A program made the translations under genes and the position numbers. A stretch of DNA of 64,000 nt from Himantopus leucocephalus (lineage: Eukaryota; Chordata; Aves; Charadriiformes; Recurvirostridae), in NCBI GenBank assembly GCA_003993805.1, contig RSEF01000001.1, positions 68,478,124 through 68,542,123 of the forward strand, read 5' to 3'. Under the pieces are notes generated by a model. It was not told where the DNA came from and did no database searches. It worked only from the letters and a program-made list of their open reading frames with translations. Each line of letters opens with the position of its first letter. Position 1 is the first letter of the stretch. This document shows, one piece after another, positions 1 through 11,934 of this stretch.

Positions 1-3000
1 TCATGGAGATTCCTAAATCTGCGTGTGTTTTGTTGAACACATTGTAGAATATTCAGAAACACTTTATTATTTAACATAAAAAGTGCTTGTTACTGATAGC
101 TACAAATGTCCTCAATGTAACCAATCTTTCATCTAACAACATAAAGCTGTTGGAGGAAGTGAGAGTAAGCTAGAGTAGAAAGGAAGAAGAGGAATTAACA
201 CTGCTTTGAACAGCAATGCAACTTTCTGTTTCCTTTTATTAATGCAAAAAAGAAATTTAATTTTGAGTTTATTTAAACACTCAGCTTAACCATAAAGTAA
301 AATATATTGACTCCTTCTTATGAACAATAAAGCAAGTAAAACAGCTGGATCTTCCGAAGAACAAAAAAAATGGCAGTAGCAACTTTTCTTTTTTTTTATT
401 TTTATTTTTGTCAGTGCACCCAGCAGATAACAGAAGGGTGCACTCTCCTCTACTCAAGGGAATCTGGCCCTAATGTACTCCCTGATTTACTGAGGAAGAG
501 GATCCAAGTATCACATGCAAATCGTGCTGGAGTGGAACTCTCTCCTTGTCTTCTTACAAAACTACCCATCGCAGAAAAACCTTAAACACTAATTGAACAA
601 ATTATAGAGAATACCTCTGCAGCCTTATTGTTAAGGTACTCAGAATAAAGGGAGACACATGAATGTGTCTACAGTGTGAGCTAGGAGTCCAGGCTACTTT
701 TATAATCAATGGAGTTAGATTTTTATTCACCATAAAATAGCTGCTTATGGCTCAATTCATTTTCTTAAACATAGGTGACCAATGGCATTCGGATGCTGTA
801 GCATACCCTTCTGGTTTGTAGCTGTTACTCCAGGATGTTGCCTATCTCCCGTAGGTCCTGAGTCATATCTGCCAGGCCAGGATCGGTATTCTGTGTATCC
901 TACAGCGTCTCATATGGCAGGAGGTGTCTATGTTTAGGCAACTGCTGGCTGGTCAGCTGAGCAGCAGTCTGGGCCCCACTGACTGTAATGACCTGCTGTC
1001 CGTGACTCCAGTGGGAGCGGAGACACCTAGTACCCTTGCACACACGTCCGTTTGGGTATCTGGTTCCTAACCCAGAGATCTTCTGTGGCACTGTAAAGAC
1101 CATTAGGATATTTGTATGGTTGCAAACTCATCAAAATTTTCAATGAACTAATATGGACATTCATGTCAGATCAGTCCTCTCTTCCCTAGCTTAAAACACC
1201 AACAACTTTTCAAAGCAAAAGAATAAAATCTCCCAGTGGTCATAAAGTGCATCAAACTCCTCTAGTGAATGATGGAAAAATGACTTCAAGTATTGGTTCC
1301 CAAACAGCAGTGAGAAAGAGAAATGTTGTTTTGGGGTCTTCAGAAGCAGCATTTCTGTTGTGACTGAGAGGAGAGAGAGGGCTTGGTAGTAAGAGAACAG
1401 GCTGTTTCTCTGCCACACAGTTCCTCAGACTCAAGAGACAAAGCTGTTTGCAGTGGGACTGAGAAAACTCCAATCACAGCTGAAGTTAATGATTCTATCC
1501 GTTTGCATCTCCTTTATTTTACAGATTTTTACATTCGGTGCAAAACCACATTAGTGTCTGGATGAGAACAACCTTTTTTTCCCTCACTCAAGAGTGATTA
1601 TTAAATTAGGGCCTCTAACTTAGTGGAATCTCTGCATTTTCCCCAAGTGACGAGTCTAGTATTTGGCCCTATACCAAGGGAAATTTATTTTCAAACTTGA
1701 GTTGCTTTTCCAGTTCTAGGAATGCTCTGGATGTCGCCTCATGAAACATGAAATATGTTGTACAACACATTTTCCAAGGACCATTAATGTGTGTGGCAGC
1801 TACTAACATTTTGATAACTGAAGTCTCCCCAGATCTCTCTGCTGTTTTTTTGCTATGTGACCGCAGACCTTCCCATCTTGTTTGGCAGATCCCTGAAACT
1901 AAAATGAAGAAACTCATCCAGTTTTTCATGCAACAGAAGGGTACTGTAGCATGTTGGGTTTTTTTTAAAGCTCTCTCAAAGTGATATATTTAGGAGGTAT
2001 GAGGGGAAAGAACTGGGCAGTCCTTTATTTATCTTCCCAACAGGTGCAGCACAGGGAGGCACAAAGGCAGCATTTGCTAATTTCAGTTTTGCCAAGTACA
2101 AAGCACCCTCTGGTCTGCTGAAAGACAGTTCCCTGCTTTCCTCCTAAACTCAATGAGTTTTTTATTTTAGTGTGACATTATTGAATATTTTTCCTGTGCA
2201 TAGATGCACTGCTTTTTGAACAGGGTGGATGAGATTTTCAACTCAAATAAGAACAACAGTAAGCCAGATCAATCTTGCATTATCCTCCTACACTAGTATT
2301 AAAATAAAATCAATGCAATGTAAAAGAAAAAAAATCAATGCAGTTCATTTGATTTACACTGTAATAAAGCAAAACATGAAAATTAAAAAATAAATCAAGT
2401 TTGGGGATTTTTCTTTGCCATTGTGGGGGTTTTTTTCAATCAAATTAATCTGATTGGAAAAGTAGTCTTAAAGAAGCAGTGGAGGCAGAAGGTCAAAGAA
2501 TAAACTGGAGATGCTCTGGTATCTCAGAAGGAAGTATAGGAGCTACACTTAGAAATTAACAATGGGAGGGCAAAGACAGTTTAAGAACAACTCAATTCCC
2601 ATCATGCAACAAGATCTGTGCAGAAGGACGCATCTCTATAGGGCTCAGGACGGGAGCGGAGCCCACCCTGACAGATCTAATTACAACAGTTAGGCGTAAG
2701 TTTGCTTTCCGTTTGTGAGGGCTTTAAATTTATTAGCTAGAGGTGATGAAGAGAAACTTTCTAAGGAATTGAGAGGGAAAATAAGATAAGAGGTTAGGGT
2801 TTCCTCCTTCCCTCATCCACCAAAACTCATTTACCTGTGACTTTAATACAGTAGTTGTAAATGATATACATGGGCCTGACTTTGGGTGTGATTTGGCTCC
2901 AAGACTGAAGGTAGTTAGAAATAATGGGAATGCATTTTACAGTCAGTCCTGCGGAGGGGCAATGATGATGGCAGAAGATGGATGTCTGTATGCTTTGCCT

Positions 3001-6000
3001 TTGCCTCACTAAGCATGTATCTACGCAGCAAGGACAGCAGCAGCTGCACTACCCAGTTTGGTGCCATAATCAAATGATTATACAGGTCCGGTCTTCTGCA
3101 TGGAAAGCACTAAGCGATGTTATACAATGTTCACATGCTGGGTTCTTGAATTTTCAGGAAAACGTTCCATCAGCAGTGTTAATTTTGACACAAGCTAAAT
3201 TCATATACTGAAGCAGAATTTCCATTTAACTTCTTTTTCACCTCTGAAAAATTGTTTAGCCTTGAAAATATGATATTAAAAGAAATCTGACTTTAATTAA
3301 CTTTTATGCAACCCTGATGCTGAGATTGATTTCCCACTGGAATGCTGCTCTACATGTATACTTATGCGATTTATATGACTGACTGTGATAAAACTTGTTT
3401 GACAATGCCTGTTATCTCGATACACCAGACTGTGGTATTGATTTAAATATTGTAAATATAAGGCAAATATAGTTATAGAACAATCATGCAATGAAACAAA
3501 ACCTCTCATGTTTAAAAGCCAATAGAAGCAAAGGCTGTTTTAACTGGGCTTCTTCAGAGAGAACAGTGTCACCATATCTCCAAAGCAGTCTCTACCGATA
3601 TGTCTGTTTACCTCCTTTCACAAATTGCTTCATGTTTTAGAGATTGTCCTTCTAACAGACAATATACACACATAGTTTTCTTTGCAACTATGCTGCTTAT
3701 AGATTAAAAAAAGTTTTACTAAACACTGTCTAAAGTAGACGCACTAATTTGTAATTCTGATTCCTTGCCAATATATGGATGCTCCAGGCAGTATTCAAGC
3801 AGAGCTTGCAAACCCTAAGAAAATGAAGCTGGCAGACAGTTGATAAATGCTTTGGCTTAAACTTCAGAATGGTCACTTAACTCATGGCCATGAGTTATTT
3901 CCTAGATTGGGGAGAATAAATAAGGCAAATTTACAGAGCTGCCTACTGGGGACTGACTTGCACCTGTCCCTGTGGGATGATGCCCACAAATAGTTTGAAA
4001 CTGTTGCTCTTGAGAGACTTGGCACTTACACAAAAGCATGTCCAAATGCCATGGCCTGTGACAATTTAAAAGGGCACCTAATTAATGGGCAGCTCTTATT
4101 ATGAATATTGGTTAAAGGAAAGGGGGGAGAGGAAAGATTCACTGAGTGACTACAATAAATTACAGGAAGTAATTATATGAGGGAGGGTTATTTTATTAGT
4201 CACCCGGAAAACTAAAGGCTGTTAAATTTAAATGCACTGGTAAAGGTCTTCAGCATCACAGCCCTATCCTAGTCATCCACTGGGATCAGTTAACCCATTT
4301 GCCTTGTAAATATGAAATTTTAAACAGGCCAAGACAAAACTGTCTTACAATGACATGACCGCATACTCCAAGGAAGCCACAGCTGATGCAATATATAGGA
4401 CTTCGACTTTTTAGGAGTACAATAAAGGCCTTAAATCATTAGTTGTGGAAGTCTCTTTCTACATTGACAAATTCCATTAGGCTGAAGTGCTCCAGCAACC
4501 TTCTTTAAGCTGAGTGGTGTGTTTAATTTGGTGATCCTATTTGTTAAGAGCGCATTGTGAGGCCACACTCTCACTAAGTCAGGAAATTTCTCACTTTGGT
4601 AATCTAATAACCTTAAAATAGCTCAAAGAACATTTGGTCTGAAAAAAAAAGACTGGGAGCTTGCAACAGCACTGCCTCTGAAACATCTAGCTATATGTAT
4701 TTCAGAGACTGCAGTGACAAAAAAATCCAAAGCTGAGATTTTCTTAACATTCAAGTGTTAGCCAGTTTCTGATTTCTCAGCTGCTTGCTCTTGTGTGTGC
4801 TGTTTTTAACAGGCAGGACCTATGAGAATAAGGACTATGGGATCATTCATGTAGATTGCTTCTTTTGGAAATGTCAGAAGAGTACTGCTTAGGTGCCCAC
4901 GTGATGCAGAAGCCTTAAGCCTCTTTTTTTCTCTGCTTTCTATTATAGTCCACGAACAAGTTCCCCAAGGGTTTCTCAGAGTCCTTCCAGTGGTACCTTC
5001 CAGAATGTAGTCAGTTCAAGGTTTAACTTCACTGATTAATTACTTTCAATCCTTCATGCCTTGGAAATTACCTTGAGAACAGGCATTTGACGGACACGTG
5101 AGGTTCTGAATTCTTACTGCTAGAGTTAGTACCAGTAGAAGCAGTATATTGTACTATTATTGGTACCAAATACTCCTGCCACTAACATAGTAAGTACTTG
5201 TACTTACTATACAAGTACTGCCTCCAGCTCAGGTGAGTTCTTGATCAATGAAAAATCTTTAGGAAACAGGTAATGTCTTAAGTACAATAATATAAACCTT
5301 TTATTACCCTGATATACTGACTGCAAATAAGCTGGAAGCAATGAGGACCAACCAGCCTACAACATGTATGTATCACTTTTCTAGAGCTCATTACTACTTG
5401 TGAACTCTGGGTGTCTCAGGACAGAAGGCTTTAATATTTTTTTATGTTCCTGAATATTGACTCATCAGAAACCACATTTATTCCACTGCCAGTGTAATGT
5501 TGTTCAGAGTTGCTAACAGTATTTTGTAACGCAACCATGGAGCTGCATTTGTAACCACTGCATTGTAAGAATACTTTTGAAACAATTTGGTCTTAAACAG
5601 AATAATAACCTTTAGAAACACGAGCCTCCTAACAAATTTTCTCCAAAGCACATATCATTTGAAAATGCAGAAATATTTTAGGGGTTTTTTTTTCAGCTGA
5701 CAGCCACAGAATGCATTCTGATTAAACTGTGTAATATCCAGTCAAATAACAGATCAAATAAAAAGGACACTTAATACACATGTAAATCATTTGAATTACA
5801 AATAAGACACTCTAGAAGGGGCTTGGCTCTAGGTTTGATATAGAGGATTAGGCTCTCGTATTAATACGTGCACTTGGTGTAGCTATTTTCAGAAGGATAC
5901 TTCATCCATCATTGTCCTCGAGCACTAAGGAGGGCCAGTAAGTAAAATGATCACATTGGTCTGTCAACACTGCTTGCTTAAGACCCAGTCGTGCAAAAAG

Positions 6001-7286
6001 TTTAGTTTTCATATGCCCCCAACCCAACAAGGTGCTGAAAATGCCTAGCGCCCCCAATAGTTGCTCTGCTCTCGCCTTCCCAAAAACCAGAAAGTATTTC
6101 CAAAAGACTTTTAAAATAAAGCAAATCCTATCGATAGGTCGGTGTTAAATCAAAGGTACTTGTTCAAACTACACACATGGGCCTATCAGATCTTTCACAA
6201 TTGATGGGAAACAAATGCTATTTAATGACTTCTATTCTTTCCACGTGATTATCTTTAAGATTAAGCTCAGTTTTGCATTTGGGAATGCATTAGGGAACCT
6301 GTCTGTGTATCCCTTGTTTGCCAACACTTGCAAAGAATATACAATTTGCGCATTTATGGCTTTGCAGAAGCTATGTATGTTGTCAATGCTAAACAATAAT
6401 AATCAAAAATTCTTAAAAAAAAGTCTAAATTTCAAAGAAAAATAAAAGGTCTATAGAAGTAGTGGAGATATAAAAAGCTTATTTAGTTTAAATTTTCAAA
6501 ATAGTAAAAAATAAATGCTAGTTTTTAAAAAGTAATTAATTAATAGACCCTGAACATTTTACGCCTGTTTGGGCAACCTCCAGTGGACAATTCTGTACCT
6601 CGCTAGCAAACTACATACTCAGTTTCTTCGGTACGAACTTAATAGTACCACAAAAGGGGACAGTATTACTGCCTTTAAGTCTCCTTCTGAAACATAAAAT
6701 AATGATTTCTGTAGTGTGGAAAAATGTACCATTCCAGTTTGACCTGTACAGAAAAACTTACTACATTCTTCACTTATGCATTAGACATATAGGATAATTT
6801 TCATCAGAATCTTAAAACTGTTTCATGAACACATCCTTTCTGTTCAATAACTTATAAAACTTTATGAAAAATATATCAACGTTCTGACTTTTTAAACTAT
6901 AAGAAATGCTCATTCCTTGTTTTCCAGTCTAGGTATCTTAGCTATAGAGAAACCACTAATTGTACTACAAAAATCCTGCAGTCTTTAAAAAATAAATACA
7001 GCATTTGCCCAATCAAGTAGTTTCTCAATATCTCCACAAAGCCATTGTTCATTGTCTAAAATAGTTGGACGCCAAAACAGTTTTGTGCTAAACCCGCACC
7101 TGAAAGTAATTTCCTAGTTTAAAAGGATCGGTGATCTGTAATGATATAATGATGTTGCATGGTTACCACTCTTAGATATATTTTGTTGCTGAAGTATGCA
7201 AGATGGTCTAAAAAGGTGTTTTGTGTGTGTGCGTACTCATAACTCCTGTAATTAAGAAAGGCTCAGGTAATATTTGTTATGCTTAC
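1..7286 (-). other. MYBPC1: MYBPC1 intron following the first coding exon (incomplete)
   Basis: This 7.3 kb of AT-rich DNA has no frame that I recognise as MYBPC1 Ig or FnIII exons and no other gene. The only structure that stood out is the perfect inverted repeat at 5187-5210. The short open frames here look like chance. I place it as intron because the donor at 7286 points into it. Confidence 0.65.
5187..5210. repeat. Perfect 11-bp inverted repeat with 2-nt loop
   Basis: ATAGTAAGTAC at 5187-5197 and its exact complement at 5200-5210 are separated by TT. It can form a compact hairpin or cruciform within the MYBPC1 intron. No function is assigned. Confidence 0.8.
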
Positions 7287-7311
7287 CATCTTTCTTGGTG
7301 GGTTCCGGCAT
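7287..7311 (-). CDS. MYBPC1: MYBPC1 first coding exon (slow skeletal myosin-binding protein C), 5' end of a gene running off the left edge
   Basis: Read on the minus strand, the ATG at 7311-7309 opens codons for MPEPTKKD plus one base, followed directly by a good splice donor (G|GTAAGC at 7287/7286). MPEPTKK is the N-terminus I know for vertebrate MYBPC1, a thick-filament protein made of Ig and fibronectin-III domains that binds myosin and actin in the sarcomere. None of its Ig/FnIII exons was found at 1-7286, so exon 2 should lie beyond the left edge. The identification rests on eight residues, the donor, a TATA promoter at a fitting distance and the neighbouring SPIC gene, which sits beside MYBPC1 in amniotes. 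What is seen is the short open segment and splice signal. The family assignment is from known sequence, and the synteny argument is inference. Confidence 0.85.
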
Positions 7312-7410
7312 TGTTACAAGAAGTCTTTATTCCCAGTAAGTTTCAGTCTTTCAGATGCAGTAAGCAGTAGCCCCAAGTCCAGCTGAGAGAGTATGCAGAT
7401 CAGTATGACA
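7312..7410 (-). other. MYBPC1: MYBPC1 5' UTR (transcription start approximate)
   Basis: This is the stretch between the predicted start site, about 25-30 bp downstream of the TATA box, and the ATG. It contains no upstream ATG on the minus strand, so scanning would reach MPEPTKKD first. It happens to contain an AATAAA hexamer near 7325-7330, just before the start codon. The 5' boundary is inferred from TATA spacing and may be off by tens of bases. A separate upstream noncoding exon cannot be excluded. Confidence 0.5.
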
Positions 7411-7433
7411 AGCAGAGGCTAAGAATTCCTCTG

Positions 7434-7442
7434 CTTTATATA
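7434..7442 (-). promoter_or_regulatory. MYBPC1: TATA box of MYBPC1
   Basis: The minus strand reads TATATAAAG here, a full-consensus TATA element. It is about 125 bp upstream of the MYBPC1 ATG and would place initiation near 7405-7412. A TATA promoter without a CpG island suits a tissue-restricted muscle gene. Confidence 0.65.
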
Positions 7443-7529
7443 CTGCAACTGAAATATCAATCAAAATAGCACCTCCTCTCTTTTCAAGGCAAACACTTTG
7501 AAAATTGACAGTTATGGGAACCCCTCTCA

Positions 7530-7535
7530 CATCTG
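7530..7535. promoter_or_regulatory. Candidate E-box (CATCTG) upstream of the MYBPC1 promoter
   Basis: A CANNTG E-box (CATCTG, or CAGATG on the other strand) lies about 90 bp upstream of the TATA box. Myogenic bHLH factors bind E-boxes and MYBPC1 is a skeletal-muscle gene, so the site is plausible. Six-base motifs are common by chance, so this is a weak call. Confidence 0.25.
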
Positions 7536-10500
7536 TTGTCTGCAGCCTCTGCTCCCTTGGCTTTTGGAAGGAATCTCTGCTGCATTGCATGGGGCTGATG
7601 AGAACATCTATAACTTTCTAAATTCAGCCGCACCGCTCGCTCTCTGTGTGTCTCTCTGTAACATGCAGACACGCATACACACGCAGACAGAGGTTGAAAA
7701 AGTGACTGCCACACTAGGAAAGAGCCCCTCCTGCCTGCAGAACTTATAGGAACTATGTGTGTACATTTACACTTTTTTCCACAGCATAAAAGGGACAAAT
7801 AAGTATAGCCAGTATGTCTGCAGTGAAACTTTATTTCCTTCCTTTAAGAGAAAGTGGTATGCAAAGACGGAGTGAGGAGTACTTTGCAGTACTAATGAAG
7901 AAAAAATGATTTTGGTGTGCCTGTTTGGAGCCATGAAGGCCCTCCATATCTCCCTTCTCTTTACATTTGCTACACTTTCTTGGGTCCTTTCCCTGTACCC
8001 ATCCTCATTTTGGCTTTGGTAGAGACTGCAGTGTTCCTTTCAGCACTGCTGCCTCATTAACTGGAGAGGTCACTGCTGAGAGATGAGATATTCTCTTTTC
8101 CCCTTATCCAGGAGATGCAACACTCCTTGCCTTTGCCAAGCCAGGAAACCAGACAGAAGGACTGGAAATCCTATCCGTACCACACACACCGAGCCACTAA
8201 ACTGCCCTCCTCTTAAACTCCTACTTAAACTATGAATATGTAGGCAATATAGAAATGCAGGTCAAGTTAATCAGGAGGTACTAGGATTTATTTTCTTATG
8301 CCCTTTTAGGATTTTGAGACAAAACTTCAGTGATCAGTGCAATAGGTGAAGTGGTCCTTAAAGGGTTTCATGCTATTAAAACACATGTTCATATCATTAT
8401 CACATATCAATAAGAACTAGGCTATTAGACAGAGCTCTCAGTGTGTAAATACACACAAATGTTATGGAAAACATATTTTATGTCTTTGAATGTGAGTTAC
8501 AGATGGAAGACTCGTCATGTGCCTGTTTATCCTGTAGCCAACACATGATTGTTTCCTCTACTATCTGTAGTTTTTTGGCTATTTAGCCATTTTATATACA
8601 TCTTATACAGGATGGGCATTTCTTTTCTTCCAGACAATCATCTTGCTTTTTCTGATCTACTCATTGTGGTGTTTTATTATTTGACTGATTTATGTGTGTA
8701 TAAAATACACAGAAAGGCAAGATCCCTGCCTACAGGAACCTAAACAAGGAATATTAAAGCCATTTTCCTCCTTTGTTTTATATCACTATCTAGGTAAACC
8801 TCCTTATATCACTGAAATAAATCCTGTCCTTGGAATGCAAACAGAATGGTACCCTGAGTAGGTAACAGGGGATTTTGTCCCTCTGGGTATGATTGTGGTG
8901 GCAGTGGGGAATCAGTGCATGAGCAGATAATAACATTGCAGACATCATTTTTTCTTCTTCCCCTTTCTTCTACTCACATCCAGGCACTGAACGTTGTGAT
9001 GGCTGGAACTAGAGGTGGATGAAGAGCAACTGCTGATTCTCTCCAGCATGTTGTTTTCTGAGCGGCCCCTTGTAAGGTTTAAAGCCAGTTTGCTTTGTGT
9101 TTCACCCATCGTGTGCCAAGAGGTGCTGAGAACGGCATGTCTGGGGATTAAATATGGTGACAGTCTAGCACTGGATGGGTTAGAGAGGACCTCCATTGCA
9201 ATCTCATGGTGAGAAAGGATTGGAGACCAGTGCTTACCCTTACAACCTTAAAGTGCTTCCTTTCCAGGAAAAGGAAGAAGGATATTCAAGAATTCTAACT
9301 CACAGACTACTTTATGCTACTAAGTAAATCTATATGGAGACCTCTCACTGGCCCAGAGGCCAAGTGAAAGCGTGTGGTTCTCATCCACACAGCAAAACTC
9401 CCTCTCTACCCTGAAACAGGGAGACTGCAGCCAAAACATCCACAGGGAATTGTTGCTGGCATGTGCCTGAGCTATGCTTAGGCATAGGTGAGAGAGTGTT
9501 AGCTGGCGTAAGCCAAAATGGTACCAGGCAGCATGCTAACCATCTCCCAAGACAATGCTTGAACCCATGCCCTAGCCCTGCTTTATTTACTGGTGTAGAC
9601 ATGGCTAGAAAACTAAATTGGGTCTATAACCTGTGCTAGGCAGGAAGGGAAGATAGGTTATGTGTAGAAAAAAAACCACAGAACACTATTTTTGCCTTTG
9701 CAGCATGCAGAGAAATGTGTGTTTCTTGAGCTTTCTGTTTTGTAAAGGCCATCTGAGAGTGCAAGCAAAAAGCCCTTCTACTGCACAAAATACATTGAAA
9801 CTATGGAGTAGCAATCAATCATCTGCAAATTTGCTCATCCTTTCACTCTTTCCTACCCTTATATTACACATTCATAATTCATTGCATTTCATGTTACGTT
9901 CTCTTTTACTCTCACAAAAAGTTCCTGTGTTGCAACTTTTCTGTAATGTAATTTTTAGTTGTATTATAAAAGGTGCCACTCAGGTAGATTTAGGCTGTGA
10001 TGTCTCAGTGTAACTTAGCAGTAACAGTGACAGGGAAAGCAGTTTATTTCCTAAGAAAGTAAGCCATATATTGTTTGTTTCAGTCCAATTCCCAGCTGAG
10101 TCCATGCCTCAAGCCCCTGCAAATACTTCATGCTCCAATCTAAGACAAGCTAGGCATTTCAGTTCATTTTTCTTCCTGCACAAATGCTGTCACAATGTTG
10201 ACCCCATCTTGCTTGTCCCGTAACAGTTATTAGTACTTTGTTGCTATTGGATAGGTGTCATTCAGAACTTGCCTTCTTATACTTCTTTTCCACATTTGCA
10301 GAGTGTTTGGTAGTCACCAAACTTGCCTTATCAGTGCATACAGCAGAGGTGTTGGTTTTGGCCAACAATTGCCCAAATTGCTTTAAGACTTGTTAAAAAA
10401 GAAGGAAAAAACTGAAAAGTAGGAAATGCCTGACCTTTTTTGGTTTTGTTTTGGTTTTTTTTTTCCATTTTGGTCATCTCTAAGCTTACGCTTCTGGGAT

Positions 10501-10810
10501 CACAGATGTGTCTAAACATATTTACAATTATCCATCTAGCCAACCTGTACACTCTGTTAATAAAGGCATTTATCTATTCATTCTATGAAGTTTCAATTTT
10601 CAACCATTTTTTTTTCCTGCAGTCCTGCTTTGGTTCTCTGTATATGTCAATCATTCAGCTGATTTGATTGAAACTCATCTTGTGAAGGACCTGAGCCAAA
10701 AGAGGAAGCATTTAGCTCCTCTGTGCTGAACACACAACTCCTGAGCATGTGAAAGGGCCATGAACCACCTTCTGACTCAGCCTACTTGCCAAATGACTGA
10801 GCCAGAACCT

Positions 10811-10905
10811 TCACAGAAATCGTGAGGTGGAAAGGGCTGTTGTTTCTAGCGTTGTTTCTAGCCCATCTCCTGCACTTCAGTAGATAGAACTAGAGGCTGT
10901 GCCAT
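10811..10905 (-). mobile_element. Degraded CR1-like fragment
   Basis: The stretch beginning TCACAGAAATCGTGAGG, then TGGAAAGGGC, resembles the reverse complement of a CR1 3' tail, followed by a CTCCTGCAC block as in old CR1 copies. It is interrupted by a perfect 12-bp tandem duplication (GTTGTTTCTAGC at 10839-10850 and 10851-10862). The similarity is judged by eye and the copy is diverged. Confidence 0.4.
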
Positions 10906-11856
10906 CCCCAGCCATCTTTTCATTAACTTGCCCTGTTGCTAAAAGCACCCCTGTTTGCACGGGCTGTCTCATGTCTCTGGATGCAAACGTCCCTTCTCAT
11001 AACTTGATATTTTCCTTCCATAAATTGGCCTGTGACCTTGTATTTTGTCCTTCCATAAAGTGAATGTCTTCTGACCAAAATTTATCCTCATTGCAGTATG
11101 GCCTTTGTGTACCACTGTAAGCCCTCTTCTCAGCCACCTCAGGGGCCAAACATGCTAAGCTCTCTCAGCCTTTCCCTTCCATGCCTGCCCCAATTAATCT
11201 TCTGTGGTCTCTTTCCAAAACATGAGTATCCTATTTTAACTCTGTTCAGCTCCTTGAGCAGTTTCCAAACAGCAGCTAACTAAGGCATCAGATAATTAAA
11301 TCATTCTCTCTTGTCTGTTTTTAATAAATTCCCTTGGTCAAACATCCAAAGCCCTTATTTGCTCTTGCAGCTGCTAGATCTGCATCCATAACTTCATGTT
11401 TGCTGCTATTCCTAGGACTGAACTCTCTCACTTACTTCAGTCTCTATTCTAGTAAGTCACTGTCTGTTTGTTACCAGAGAAAAATCTTCACCTTGTCACC
11501 AAGCCAAAGGACCAGGACATTCCCAGAAGACCTCAGAGACAAATCTATAACCAAACTATTTAAAAATTTGCCACTGAAAGGTTTTATTGATATTGAGAAA
11601 AGGTGATCGATCGAAATAAGAATGCTGGGCAGAAACGAGCCATTTAAATGAGAACGGGAAAAGATTCCCAGTCCACACCGGACAAAATCTGGAAATATTC
11701 CCCAAATGCTGGTGTGTCTATACATGTTCATTAAAAAATGAACAGCATCTTGATTTTGTACTAATAAAGAATCCAAAATGATGAAGTCTTATGTAACAGA
11801 AAAACATTTTAACCAGTTTTAATATTTGTATCTTTGGAGCCTCTAGGAAACAGTTA

Positions 11857-11934
11857 TGTTATATTATTACTGATATATACTGTTATATAATAACAGTTAT
11901 TATATATTATAACTGAGCCTCTAGGCTCAGTTAT
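11857..11934. repeat. AT-rich cluster of nested inverted repeats
   Basis: The right end has an 11-bp perfect stem, ATAACTGAGCC (11909-11919) and its complement (11924-11934), around a TCTA loop. Just upstream is an ATAATAAC-A-GTTATTAT palindrome. The motif GAGCCTCTAGG also occurs at about 11838, before the cluster, so the block looks built from copied or inverted pieces of itself. Confidence 0.7.

Noticed and set aside
10764..10773. CTGACTCAGCC considered as a further NF-E2 site
   Set aside because: It has C instead of the required purine at the first position and CC at the end, so it is only an AP-1-like half match far from SPIC.
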